Shown here one piece after another: positions 1-8,647 of a DNA stretch of 49,496 nucleotides (position 1 is the stretch's first letter; the number at the start of each line of letters is the position of its first letter). Source of the DNA: Glaciecola sp. XM2 (GTDB lineage: Bacteria; Pseudomonadota; Gammaproteobacteria; Enterobacterales; Alteromonadaceae); contig NZ_JAHEOJ010000027.1 of NCBI RefSeq assembly GCF_018595715.1, forward strand, positions 81,719 through 131,214, written 5' to 3'. The notes beneath the pieces were generated by a model. That model worked only from the letters and a program-made list of their open reading frames with translations, had not been told where the DNA came from and did not search any database. Made by a program: the position numbers and the translations under genes.

Positions 1-66
1 CAGCTTAAAATAAGTCAGCTCGAACTAGCCACCTACTGATGAATCAGTAGTTGATATGTCTTGGCA

Positions 67-90
67 GTTCGATTCCGGCAGTCGGCACCA
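67..90 (+). other. 3' fragment of a tRNA gene, candidate att site
   Basis: Bases 67-90 read as the T-loop, the 3' strand of the T-stem, the 3' acceptor strand and the CCA end of a tRNA, and resemble the 3' end of tRNA-Leu genes. The T-loop TTCGATT is followed by CCGGC and AGTCGGC-ACCA. The expected 5' partners are absent: upstream of the T-loop is GGCAG instead of GCCGG, and no GCCGACT lies 70-90 bases upstream. An 18-base hairpin (33-50, seven base pairs, four-base loop) lies upstream but cannot form a seven-base anticodon loop. A 3' tRNA fragment without its 5' half is what integrase-mediated insertion into a tRNA gene leaves at the distal end. I infer an attR/attL-type repeat; a decayed tRNA is the alternative. 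Confidence 0.5.
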
Positions 91-156
91 TTTTCTACAC
101 TAGTTTAGCCTTTTTGTTTATCTTTGATAATCTCCTTACCTCGAACCGGCCATTTT

Positions 157-190
157 TCAAATCAGAGCGCTTGCCGCCTTTTTGATTTGA
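157..190. promoter_or_regulatory. inverted repeat upstream of the copper chaperone gene
   Basis: TCAAATCA (157-164) and TGATTTGA (183-190) are exact reverse complements separated by 18 bases. They lie about 50 bp upstream of the copper-chaperone start. The stretch between this repeat and the start is very AT-rich (195-230) and probably contains the promoter. The regulator is unknown; no run of T follows, so it is less likely to be a terminator. Confidence 0.3.
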
Positions 191-239
191 GGTTATGTTA
201 TTATCATTATTAATAGTTTGTTTAGAGAGATAACGTGAA

Positions 240-752
240 ATGAACAAAGTGATTTGGGCCGGTTACATATTTTTGGTCATGATGGGTGCACACATAGCGC
301 ATGCAAAGGCGAATGACGCTGATGCTACAATGGCACAAAACATTGTTGTTGATAAAGTATGGGCACGCGAAACTTTTAAAATGGCGCGCTCTGGCGCTGC
401 ATACGCGCAACTCACTAATCCATCAGATGCAGAAATAGTATTAGTTGGCGCAAGTGTCGACGAAAGTATCGCAAGCATGGTAGAGCTACACGAAACCAAC
501 ATGGTCAATGGCATGATGCGGATGCAAGAATTAGAGCAAGGCATTGCAATTGCGCCTGGCGCTTCGGTTTCCATGCAACCAGGTGGGATGCATTTTATGA
601 TTATGGGCCTACAGGGCCCTCTGGTTGCCGGCGAATCGTTTACTTTAACTTTGGAATTCGCTGACCAATCGCAGCAAACGCTCAATGTGGGTATCCAAGA
701 TATGAGTAATCGTAAGGCTGACGATGCAAGTAAACCAAAAACCCACAATTAG
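240..752 (+). CDS. PCu(A)C-type periplasmic copper chaperone
   Basis: This 170-residue protein matches the PCu(A)C (DUF461) copper-chaperone family, which binds Cu(I) in the periplasm and helps load the CuA site of cytochrome c oxidase. It has an N-terminal signal peptide (hydrophobic residues about 5-20, AHA just before the mature part). The family methionine/histidine copper site is visible as H84, M95, and H118-x-M120, next to the GG-M-H-F-M segment typical of the family. The start ATG follows GAGAG at a fitting distance. The C-terminal tail (about 155-170) is short, polar and lysine-rich. No oxidase-assembly genes adjoin it, so the partner is not shown by context. Family assignment is confident; the exact client oxidase is not known. 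Confidence 0.88.
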   Translation: MNKVIWAGYIFLVMMGAHIAHAKANDADATMAQNIVVDKVWARETFKMARSGAAYAQLTNPSDAEIVLVGASVDESIASMVELHETNMVNGMMRMQELEQGIAIAPGASVSMQPGGMHFMIMGLQGPLVAGESFTLTLEFADQSQQTLNVGIQDMSNRKADDASKPKTHN

Positions 753-806
753 TCTATAAATAACGAATTAAAATAAACGCATTGTAATAATAAACGGGAG
801 TCTTTT

Positions 807-1280
807 GTGTCAAAAATTGATATTGGTATTAACGAAGCAGACCGCGTAGCGATTGCTGATGGTCTAAAGAAACTACTTGCAGATTCATACACGTTATACC
901 TTCAAACGCACAACTTTCATTGGAACGTGACAGGTCCTCAGTTTCGTGAACTGCACCTTATGTTTGAAGAGCACTACACCGAATTAGCGATTGCTGTGGA
1001 TGATGTTGCTGAGCGCATTCGTACGCTTGGTGTAGTTGCGCCAGGTACATATAAAGCATTTGCAACACTTAGCAGTATTAGCGAAGTCGATGGCGTCCCT
1101 GAGGCAAAAGAAATGGTGACCATTTTGACGCAAGGACATGAAGCGGTCGTAAGAACGTGTCGTGAAGTATTAAAATTAGCACAGGATGCCGATGATGAAT
1201 CTACTGCAGCACTAGTAGGCGACAGAATGCGCGTTCATGAAAAAACAGCTTGGATGTTGCGAGCAACTCTACCTAATTAA
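807..1280 (+). CDS. dps: Dps-family DNA-protecting ferritin
   Basis: This 157-residue protein is a Dps-type mini-ferritin that oxidises Fe(II) at inter-subunit sites in a dodecamer and protects DNA in starvation and peroxide stress. The ferroxidase ligands are present with the family spacing: H38 (in NFHWN), H50, E54, D65 and E69. The translation start is GTG, supported by GGGAG six bases upstream; there is no better ATG. It lies 54 bp after the copper chaperone and 12 bp before the sugar dehydrogenase, so partial cotranscription is possible. No OxyR-like site was recognised upstream. A non-DNA-binding Dps-like ferritin is possible, because the N-terminal tail has few basic residues. Confidence 0.93.
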   Translation: MSKIDIGINEADRVAIADGLKKLLADSYTLYLQTHNFHWNVTGPQFRELHLMFEEHYTELAIAVDDVAERIRTLGVVAPGTYKAFATLSSISEVDGVPEAKEMVTILTQGHEAVVRTCREVLKLAQDADDESTAALVGDRMRVHEKTAWMLRATLPN

Positions 1281-1292
1281 GGTTTATCCCAT

Positions 1293-2393
1293 ATGAAAAA
1301 GTGTTTAAAAATAGCCCTTGCCTCGAGCATAGTCTTGGCAGGGAGCACCCATGTAGTGGCTCAATCAAACTTTGAAGTAACTGAGGTTGCCAGCGGTCTG
1401 AACCACCCATGGGGCATTGCGTTTTTGCCTGACGGCAGTGCGCTTATTACCGAGCGCAAAGGCGGCCTTAGACATATGAAGGCTGATGGCGAACTCAGCG
1501 CTCCTATTACCGGATTACCCGCCGCGGTAGATAGAGGACAGGGTGGGATGTTAGGGCTAGCGATACATCCTAACTTTGCAGAAAACCAAGAAGTTTATGT
1601 ATGTCTGTCGGTTGCTGGCGAAGGCGGTACTTCTAGTGAAGTGCACAAAGGCACTCTCAACGATGGCGCACTTACTAATGTGACTCGAGTGTTTGAAGCC
1701 TTACCTAAAGTCGACACAGGTTTTCATTTTGGTTGCCGCGTAACATTTGACCAATCGGGCCATGTTTATATTTCATTGGGCGATCGTGGGTCGTTCAAAG
1801 AAGCATCACAAGAAACGGATGCGCATTTCGGCAAAGTAGTGCGCATTACGCAAGACGGGCAACCGGTTGCCGACAATCCCTTCATTGATGGTCCTGCACC
1901 AGAGGTATACACCTACGGACACCGCAACGTTCAGGGGATGACCATGCACCCAGAGACCGGCGCTATATGGACTCATGAACATGGACCTAAAGGTGGCGAC
2001 GAAATAAATATTCTTAGCAAAGGCGACAATTATGGTTGGCCGAGCATCACTTACGGCGTTAACTATAACGGCAGTATCATCACCGATAAGACAGAGATGG
2101 ACGGAATGGAGCAACCGCTAACCTATTGGGATCCTTCCATTGCGCCCAGTGGTATGATGTTCTACACAGCAGAGATGTTTCCTGAGTGGCAAGGCGACTT
2201 GTTTATTGGTTCGTTAAAGTTCAGATACTTAAAGCACCTTGAAATGGACGGTGACAAAATTGTGTCACAAAACAATTTACTAGAAGGTTTGGATTATCGT
2301 ATCCGAGATGTAGCTCAAGGACCAGATGGCAGCATTTACGTCATTACCGATGCCGCAGACGGAAAAGTATTGAAGCTGCACGCACCAAAGTAA
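1293..2393 (+). CDS. PQQ-dependent sugar dehydrogenase, YliI/Asd-like, periplasmic
   Basis: This 366-residue protein belongs to the soluble glucose/sorbosone dehydrogenase family, a six-bladed beta-propeller that uses PQQ and calcium to oxidise the C1 of aldose sugars in the periplasm, feeding electrons to the respiratory chain. A signal peptide is clear (MKK start, hydrophobic core, cleavage near VVAQS). Family motifs are the opening LNHPWGIAFLPDG-LITERKG, GGMLGLAIHPNF, YTYGHRN-QG and HEHGPKGGDEIN. The length matches E. coli YliI (371). The start ATG is 12 bp after dps. No pqq genes are in the window, so cofactor supply is external to what can be seen. Transcription ends at the hairpin just downstream. 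Confidence 0.9.
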   Translation: MKKCLKIALASSIVLAGSTHVVAQSNFEVTEVASGLNHPWGIAFLPDGSALITERKGGLRHMKADGELSAPITGLPAAVDRGQGGMLGLAIHPNFAENQEVYVCLSVAGEGGTSSEVHKGTLNDGALTNVTRVFEALPKVDTGFHFGCRVTFDQSGHVYISLGDRGSFKEASQETDAHFGKVVRITQDGQPVADNPFIDGPAPEVYTYGHRNVQGMTMHPETGAIWTHEHGPKGGDEINILSKGDNYGWPSITYGVNYNGSIITDKTEMDGMEQPLTYWDPSIAPSGMMFYTAEMFPEWQGDLFIGSLKFRYLKHLEMDGDKIVSQNNLLEGLDYRIRDVAQGPDGSIYVITDAADGKVLKLHAPK

Positions 2394-2409
2394 GCTAAGC
2401 TTATTCTTC

Positions 2410-2440
2410 AAAAGACTGCCTAAATCTAGGCAGTCTTTTT
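2410..2440. terminator. bidirectional rho-independent terminator
   Basis: A perfect 12-bp stem (AAAAGACTGCCT at 2410-2421 with AGGCAGTCTTTT at 2428-2439) encloses a six-base loop. Runs of A and T flank it on both sides, so it can serve the sugar dehydrogenase (plus) and the convergent Mpo1-like gene (minus). Confidence 0.9.
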
Positions 2441-2750
2441 ATCCCTTCAAAGATATCTTTCCAATAAGAATATCTTTAAACATCACCCAATCACCCATCA
2501 AGCTATATATGGGGTGCTTAAACGTCGCTGGCCGGTTATGTTCGTAAAAGAAGTGGCCCACCCACGCGAAGCCATAACCAATAATGGGCATCAGCCATAA
2601 CAATACATATTGACTGGTGACTATTGCCGCAATGATGACGCCAAGCACTAACCATGAGCCAATAAAATGCAGAAGGCGGCATGTAGGGTTTGCATGCTCT
2701 GCCAAATAATATGGGTAAAACTCAGAAAAAGAGGAAAATCGATTACTCAT
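2439..2750 (-). CDS. Mpo1-like (DUF962) small membrane protein
   Basis: This 103-residue protein matches the DUF962/Mpo1-like family, whose yeast member is an Fe(II)-dependent dioxygenase in fatty-acid alpha-oxidation. The conserved start (FxEFYPYYLxEHxNPxCRxxHFxGxW) and the second block GYGFAWVGHFFYEHNRPATFKHP carry the family histidines. Two or three membrane segments lie between about residues 28 and 66. It overlaps the terminator hairpin at its 3' end and is divergent from the CnoX-like gene. The bacterial function is not established; enzymatic activity is inferred only from the yeast relative. Confidence 0.82.
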   Translation of the reverse strand: MSNRFSSFSEFYPYYLAEHANPTCRLLHFIGSWLVLGVIIAAIVTSQYVLLWLMPIIGYGFAWVGHFFYEHNRPATFKHPIYSLMGDWVMFKDILIGKISLKG

Positions 2751-2774
2751 ACATCATACTCAAAACAGTAAATC

Positions 2775-2808
2775 ACATGTGTTTATATCACGACTTTTGC
2801 ACACATGT
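2775..2808. promoter_or_regulatory. inverted repeat in a divergent intergenic region
   Basis: ACATGTGT (2775-2782) and ACACATGT (2801-2808) are exact reverse complements separated by 18 bases. They lie between the divergent Mpo1-like and CnoX-like genes, where an operator for either could sit. Function is a guess. Confidence 0.3.
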
Positions 2809-2883
2809 AAATTTGTCCACAGGCTTGCAAAACCGAAATTGATCCTCATAATCGAGAGATATAAACAAGTAGATTGGCTAAAT

Positions 2884-3732
2884 ATGTCTGAGAATACAGT
2901 TGCGTTAAATGTTGAAAACTTTAAACAAGTTATATTGGAAGATAGCAAGCACAAGATAGTGATTGCTTATTTTTGGGCGCCTTGGGATGAAGCTTCTGTG
3001 CAGATGATGCCTGTATTGGAAAATGTATGCCAGCAAAACCCACAAACCCTTAAATTGGCCACTATCAATTGTGACGAGCAACCCGAAATAGTAGGGCAAT
3101 TTGGCGTGCGCTCGCTGCCTACGACCATGCTGATTAAAGAAGGACAACCTATCGACGGTTTTGCAGGTGCACAAACGCCAGAACAACTTTCAGAAACGTT
3201 GGCAAAACATTTGCCTAGCCCTGCAAGCGAAGCCTTAGAGCAAGCGGTAAATGCGGCGCAGCAAGGTGACATGCAAACTGCATTTACCTACGCCAAACAG
3301 GCTTTTGATCTCGACCCAGATAGCATTGAATGCCGATTACTACTTGCCGATTGCGCGGTTGAAACAGGTCAAATTGAAACAGCAAAAGCATTAGTATCTG
3401 AAATCAAACTAGTTGATCAGGACGCAAGATACCAAGCCATTGTTGGAAAAATTGAATTGGCTGAAAAAGCGGCCGAATCGCCAGAATTAAAAGCGTTGCA
3501 AGCAGAGCTTGAGAAAAATCCAGATGATTTTGATTTGAAAATTAAGGTGGCTGTGCAGCTCCAGCAAGCGCATAAAACTGAGGCCGCATTAACCTTATTA
3601 TTCGAAGTTCTCAGCAAAGATCTTAATTTTGCAGATGCGAAGAAGATTACGCTCGATATGATTAACGCGCTACCGGATGGTGAGCCTCTGAAGTCTAAGT
3701 ATCGCCGCAAGATATACAGTTTGCTGTACTAA
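2884..3732 (+). CDS. cnoX: CnoX/YbbN-type thioredoxin-TPR chaperone lacking the CxxC
   Basis: This 282-residue protein has an N-terminal thioredoxin fold (about 1-105) followed by TPR-like helical repeats, the architecture of CnoX (YbbN), a chaperedoxin that holds unfolding proteins and passes them to GroEL/DnaK. The active-site loop reads WAPWDEAS, so both redox cysteines of WCGPC are missing, whereas the cis-proline loop (RSLPTTM) is kept. The ATG giving MSENTVALN was chosen because it begins at the conserved N-terminus of the thioredoxin fold; upstream in-frame codons would add 35 residues unlike the family. It is monocistronic by context, ending before purA. The chaperone role is inferred from architecture. 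Confidence 0.85.
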   Translation: MSENTVALNVENFKQVILEDSKHKIVIAYFWAPWDEASVQMMPVLENVCQQNPQTLKLATINCDEQPEIVGQFGVRSLPTTMLIKEGQPIDGFAGAQTPEQLSETLAKHLPSPASEALEQAVNAAQQGDMQTAFTYAKQAFDLDPDSIECRLLLADCAVETGQIETAKALVSEIKLVDQDARYQAIVGKIELAEKAAESPELKALQAELEKNPDDFDLKIKVAVQLQQAHKTEAALTLLFEVLSKDLNFADAKKITLDMINALPDGEPLKSKYRRKIYSLLY

Positions 3733-3868
3733 CGCATAAGTGGCGGGTTGTGCTGAGCGCATCTGTTTCATTATTAGCAGTTTTAGGGGCAATTTTCGCT
3801 TAAAAAGACGCTTTTTTGCCTTACGACTAAAAATATAGATATTTAGTGTCAACATGCGTAGTGAAATT

Positions 3869-3877
3869 TGCTAAAAT
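3869..3877 (+). promoter_or_regulatory. extended -10 promoter element for purA
   Basis: TG-C-TAAAAT forms an extended -10 box followed by a GC-rich discriminator (CGCCGCC), placing the transcript start about 25 bases before the purA ATG. The -35 region is weak. No PurR-type operator was recognised. Confidence 0.4.
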
Positions 3878-3901
3878 CGCCGCCTACTTAATCAAGCATA
3901 A

Positions 3902-5203
<1,302 letters not shown>

Positions 5204-5240
5204 GCATTCACTGGCGCGGTAAAATAACGAGGTTTGTATT

Positions 5241-5268
5241 AAAAGGCGGTAATATTACCGCCTTTTTT
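5241..5268 (+). terminator. rho-independent terminator of purA
   Basis: A 26-base perfect palindrome (two 13-base arms reading AAAAGGCGGTAAT and its complement) is followed by six T. It lies 37 bases after the purA stop codon. Confidence 0.92.
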
Positions 5269-5280
5269 GTTGTTCAAATT

Positions 5281-5308
5281 TTGTTAAATCCACTTACTTT
5301 GTTAATAT
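5281..5308 (+). promoter_or_regulatory. sigma-70 promoter of the aldehyde dehydrogenase gene
   Basis: TTGTTA and TAATAT are separated by 16 bases and lie just after the purA terminator, about 31 bases before the ATG of the aldehyde dehydrogenase gene. Confidence 0.5.
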
Positions 5309-5339
5309 CGAGATCTTATCAGTAAGGGATGCAGTTCAC

Positions 5340-6785
5340 ATGTCTAATACCCATAGCATAGCGTTGGAAATTACATCAGCGACTAGCAATAGTGCAGATG
5401 ATGCAGCTATTGAGCAATTCGATTTTACCAATGTCTTAGATGGTCTTAATAAGTACTTTGATACTCGAGTCACTTTTTCTATGGAATGGCGAAAAAGCCA
5501 GCTACACGCCATGGCAAAAATGCTGCGCAAAAACGAAGCGGCAATATTTGAAGCGCTATATAAAGATTTAGGTAAATGTAAGCAAGAAACCACCTTAGCC
5601 GAAATTGCATTTTTACAGGCAGATATAAAGTATGCACTCAAGCATATAAAGAAATGGATGCGGCCAATTGCTAAATCGACACCGTTAATGGCAAAGCCAG
5701 GCAAGAGTTTTGTATACCCACAGCCCTTAGGTACTGTGTTGATTATTGGTGCTTGGAACTATCCTCTACAGTTAACGTTGAGCCCATTTGTTGCGGCGAT
5801 TGCTGCTGGCAATTGTGCCGTGCTAAAGCCCTCCGAAATGGCTTCTAACACATCCGCTCTTATCGCTAAAATGTTGCCAGAATACTTAGATACGAAGGCA
5901 TTTAAGGTAGTGGAAGGTGGCAAGGATGAGACGACCGCTTTGTTGCAGCAGCCTTTTAACAAAATTTTCTATACGGGCGGTGAGCGGGTGGGTAAAGTCG
6001 TCATGCGCGCGGCTTCTGAGCACCTTACTCCTGTCACCCTGGAGTTAGGTGGCAAAAGCCCATGCATTGTAGATAAAACCGCTGATTTAGATATTACGGC
6101 CAATCGCATCGTTTGGGGAAAATGGCTGAACGCAGGGCAAACGTGTATCGCGCCTGACTACGTTTTGGTTGAGCCAGAAATACAGCAAGCGTTCATCGAG
6201 GCAATGAAACGCGCACTTGAGGCGCAATATTCGAAAGAGCCTAAATCAAATAAAGCATATGGGCGTATTATTTCGCAACAACATTGTCAGCGAGTTGCAA
6301 GCTATCTTGATGGGCAGACCATTATCCATGGTGGCCAAATTGATATCCCCGAGCGCTACATCTCGCCAACGCTTGTTTTAAATCCAGCGCTTGATTCTCC
6401 TATCATGCAAGAGGAAATTTTTGGACCGCTACTACCCATCATAACCTTGCCCTCTATTAACGAAATGTTTGCCTTTATCAATAAACGTGCCGACCCCTTA
6501 GCGGCTTATATTTATACAAAAGACAAAGAGATTGAGAGCCAATTTATTGAAAAAGTCAGTGCAGGAAGCATGTTAATCAATGACAGCAATATGTTTATGC
6601 TCAATCATGAGCTTCCCTTTGGTGGCGTTGGCGCCAGTGGAATGGGTCGTTATCATGGCAAATATGGCTTTGACTGCTTTAGTCACGAAAAGACGGTTAT
6701 GAAGCGCACTTTCAGTTTTGAAAATAATATTCGTTATGCGCCGTATACCTCATTTAAATCCTTTCTTCTTAATAGGTTCATGTAA
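5340..6785 (+). CDS. class 3-type aldehyde dehydrogenase (fatty/coniferyl aldehyde type)
   Basis: This 481-residue enzyme oxidises aldehydes to carboxylic acids with NAD(P). It fits the ALDH3-like branch (fatty-aldehyde and coniferyl-aldehyde dehydrogenases): it has GAWNYP with N140, ELGGKSPC with general base E235, and NAGQTCIAPDY with nucleophile C269. The PxxExxFGPLLPI and ELPFGGVGASGMG blocks are also present. It has about 25 extra residues at the N-terminus before the fold begins. Its stop codon overlaps the next start by one base, so it is translationally coupled to the VOC protein. Substrate is not determined by the sequence; long-chain aldehydes are an inference from family. Confidence 0.9.
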   Translation: MSNTHSIALEITSATSNSADDAAIEQFDFTNVLDGLNKYFDTRVTFSMEWRKSQLHAMAKMLRKNEAAIFEALYKDLGKCKQETTLAEIAFLQADIKYALKHIKKWMRPIAKSTPLMAKPGKSFVYPQPLGTVLIIGAWNYPLQLTLSPFVAAIAAGNCAVLKPSEMASNTSALIAKMLPEYLDTKAFKVVEGGKDETTALLQQPFNKIFYTGGERVGKVVMRAASEHLTPVTLELGGKSPCIVDKTADLDITANRIVWGKWLNAGQTCIAPDYVLVEPEIQQAFIEAMKRALEAQYSKEPKSNKAYGRIISQQHCQRVASYLDGQTIIHGGQIDIPERYISPTLVLNPALDSPIMQEEIFGPLLPIITLPSINEMFAFINKRADPLAAYIYTKDKEIESQFIEKVSAGSMLINDSNMFMLNHELPFGGVGASGMGRYHGKYGFDCFSHEKTVMKRTFSFENNIRYAPYTSFKSFLLNRFM

Positions 6786-7201
6786 TGATTTGTCCATTTC
6801 ACCTCGCTATCCCCGTCACCGATTTACAAGCAAGTAAGCGTTTTTATCAAGAGCATATTGGCTGTGAGATGGGGCGTAGTTCTGAGCAATGGATTGATTG
6901 GAATTTTTTTGGCCATCAACTCGTGACGCACTTGGTCAATGAGATGCCAAGCGGCGACAATGCCAATCAAGTGGACAGCAAGTCAGTGCCGGTCCCGCAT
7001 TTTGGGCTCGTACTGCCAAAAGCCGAGTGGGAGACCCTTGCTTCGCGTCTCCAGAGCGCTGGATATACCTTTCATATCTCGCCCTATATTCGTTTTAAGG
7101 GTGAAGTGGGCGAGCAGGGAACCTTCTTCTTATTCGATCCTAGCGGCAACGCCCTGGAGTTTAAATATTTTGAAGATATGAGTCAGCTCTTCGCCTCATA
7201 A
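6785..7201 (+). CDS. VOC-superfamily (glyoxalase/dioxygenase-like) protein
   Basis: This 138-residue protein has the vicinal-oxygen-chelate fold signature: an opening PFHLAIPVTDLxASxRFY with the first metal histidine, HFGLVL with the second, and the C-terminal FLFDPSGNALEFK with a glutamate ligand. Such proteins bind a divalent metal and act as isomerases, dioxygenases or resistance proteins. Its ATG shares the last A of the TAA stop of the aldehyde dehydrogenase gene, which suggests coupled expression and a role in the same aldehyde or electrophile detoxification. The specific reaction is unknown. Confidence 0.82.
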   Translation: MICPFHLAIPVTDLQASKRFYQEHIGCEMGRSSEQWIDWNFFGHQLVTHLVNEMPSGDNANQVDSKSVPVPHFGLVLPKAEWETLASRLQSAGYTFHISPYIRFKGEVGEQGTFFLFDPSGNALEFKYFEDMSQLFAS

Positions 7202-7207
7202 GCTATT

Positions 7208-8581
7208 CTATAGCGCTACCACGCTAATACCGATGTATCCGATAATGGTGGTGGCCCCAACTACAAGTGCATATGGCAGTTGCGTTCGAACGTGAGTTAA
7301 TAGGTCGCAGCCTGCCGCAAGAGAACTGATTGCGGTTGTATCTGAGATGGGTGAGCAGTGATCACCAAAAATCCCGCCGCCTAAAATTGCCGCTAACACA
7401 ATCTCTGGCGGTAGCCCTAAACTTTGCGCTAACGGCATACCAATGGGAATTAATATCGCAAACGTGCCCCATGAGGTACCGGTGGTAAAAGAAATGATGC
7501 CCCCAGCAATAAAGAGCATGGGAATAATCAAATAAATAGATAGGTAGCTACCCACTAAACCGGCCGCAAAAGTCCCCGTACCTAGTTCCTTTAAGCTGTC
7601 TCCAAGGGTAATTGATAGTAATACAATGGTGACTAACGGAAGCAGTTCACTCATGCCGTTAAAGCCCATTTTAAACGCGCCCTTATTGTCGGTCTTTTTA
7701 CCAATTAGGAGCATGGCGTAGGCAACGATGCAGGCGAGAAATGTCGCATAGAGCACCGACTTACTGCCACTACCTGATGTTAAGTCGCCCTCGCCCGTCC
7801 AAAACATAAAGCCGAGCATGCCAAATACCATGACGAGCATTGGTACCAACATAAAGCGCGCTTTGCTAGGAGCAGCTACTTCTACGTTACTGTCGATACG
7901 TTCTAAGTCTATTTCTGCTTGCGCCATCGGACCATGAACCTTATCGCCCGCAATCGTATAAGCGACTACTACAAGGGTTAGCCATGCATAGATATTGTAA
8001 GGAAGGGTTGACCATAATATTTCAAGTGGGTTTTGACCTAAATCGTAGCTTGAAAGCAAAGCCAATATGTAGGCCCCCCAACCGTTTAGCAAAATAAGAA
8101 TACACACAGGAGCACTGGTTGAATCAATCACATAAGCAAGCCGCGCACGACTCATTTTAAATTTGTCGAACAAGCCGCGGGCGAGGATACCGGAGGTAAG
8201 AACGCTTAAATTAGACTCGATGAAAATGGCGATGCCGGTAAACATGGTAATGCCGCCCACTCTTCGCTTTGTGCTAGCGATGCCTGAATTGATGAGCTTA
8301 TTCACCATAGCTGCCACACCGCCCGAGTCACGAACAAAAGCGAGCAATGCACCGACTAATAAAGAAAATACTAAAATACGCGCGTTACCGGGGTCACTCA
8401 CCGTGCTAATGATGCGTTCAATGGTATTGATGGGAGTTAAAAATAAGGAGGCTTCATTTGACAATAAAAGCAACAGAAACTCGGCGCTGACCACCGAAAG
8501 CAACAAAGCCAAGATGACTTCTTTTTTCCATAACACGATAATGATCGCGATTGCTGGTGGTAATACGGTTAACCAATCCAC
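7208..8581 (-). CDS. NhaC-family Na+/H+ (or lactate-type) antiporter
   Basis: This 457-residue membrane protein with about 11-12 hydrophobic segments belongs to the NhaC ion-transporter family. Family blocks are seen: FSLLVGALLAFVRDSGG, the helix IFIESNLSVLTSG, and the C-terminal GIFGDHCSPISDTTA followed by AAGCDLLTHVRTQLPYA. The start is GTG with a strong GGGAGAGG ribosome site. It lies 66 bp downstream of the amidase-hydrolase gene on the same strand, at the end of the peptidoglycan locus. NhaC relatives include MleN of Bacillus, a malate/lactate antiporter; since MurQ in this locus releases D-lactate, lactate exchange is a possible role, but plain Na+/H+ antiport cannot be excluded. Confidence 0.85.
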   Translation of the reverse strand: MDWLTVLPPAIAIIIVLWKKEVILALLLSVVSAEFLLLLLSNEASLFLTPINTIERIISTVSDPGNARILVFSLLVGALLAFVRDSGGVAAMVNKLINSGIASTKRRVGGITMFTGIAIFIESNLSVLTSGILARGLFDKFKMSRARLAYVIDSTSAPVCILILLNGWGAYILALLSSYDLGQNPLEILWSTLPYNIYAWLTLVVVAYTIAGDKVHGPMAQAEIDLERIDSNVEVAAPSKARFMLVPMLVMVFGMLGFMFWTGEGDLTSGSGSKSVLYATFLACIVAYAMLLIGKKTDNKGAFKMGFNGMSELLPLVTIVLLSITLGDSLKELGTGTFAAGLVGSYLSIYLIIPMLFIAGGIISFTTGTSWGTFAILIPIGMPLAQSLGLPPEIVLAAILGGGIFGDHCSPISDTTAISSLAAGCDLLTHVRTQLPYALVVGATTIIGYIGISVVAL

Positions 8582-8647
8582 TGCGCCTCTCCCTCGATAG
8601 ATGTTTGTTTTATTCTTATAGACGTCAATGTTTTTATTAACATCGGA

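Noticed and set aside
13-90. A complete tRNA gene at the left edge
   Set aside because: The 5' strand of the T-stem does not match the 3' strand, the acceptor strands do not pair, and the central hairpin cannot give a seven-base anticodon loop. Only the 3' end is tRNA-like.
195-225. Zur or Fur box in the AT-rich stretch before the copper chaperone
   Set aside because: Only half of a Zur-like pattern is seen (ATGTTATTAT) and the other half is not symmetrical; AT-richness alone explains the likeness.
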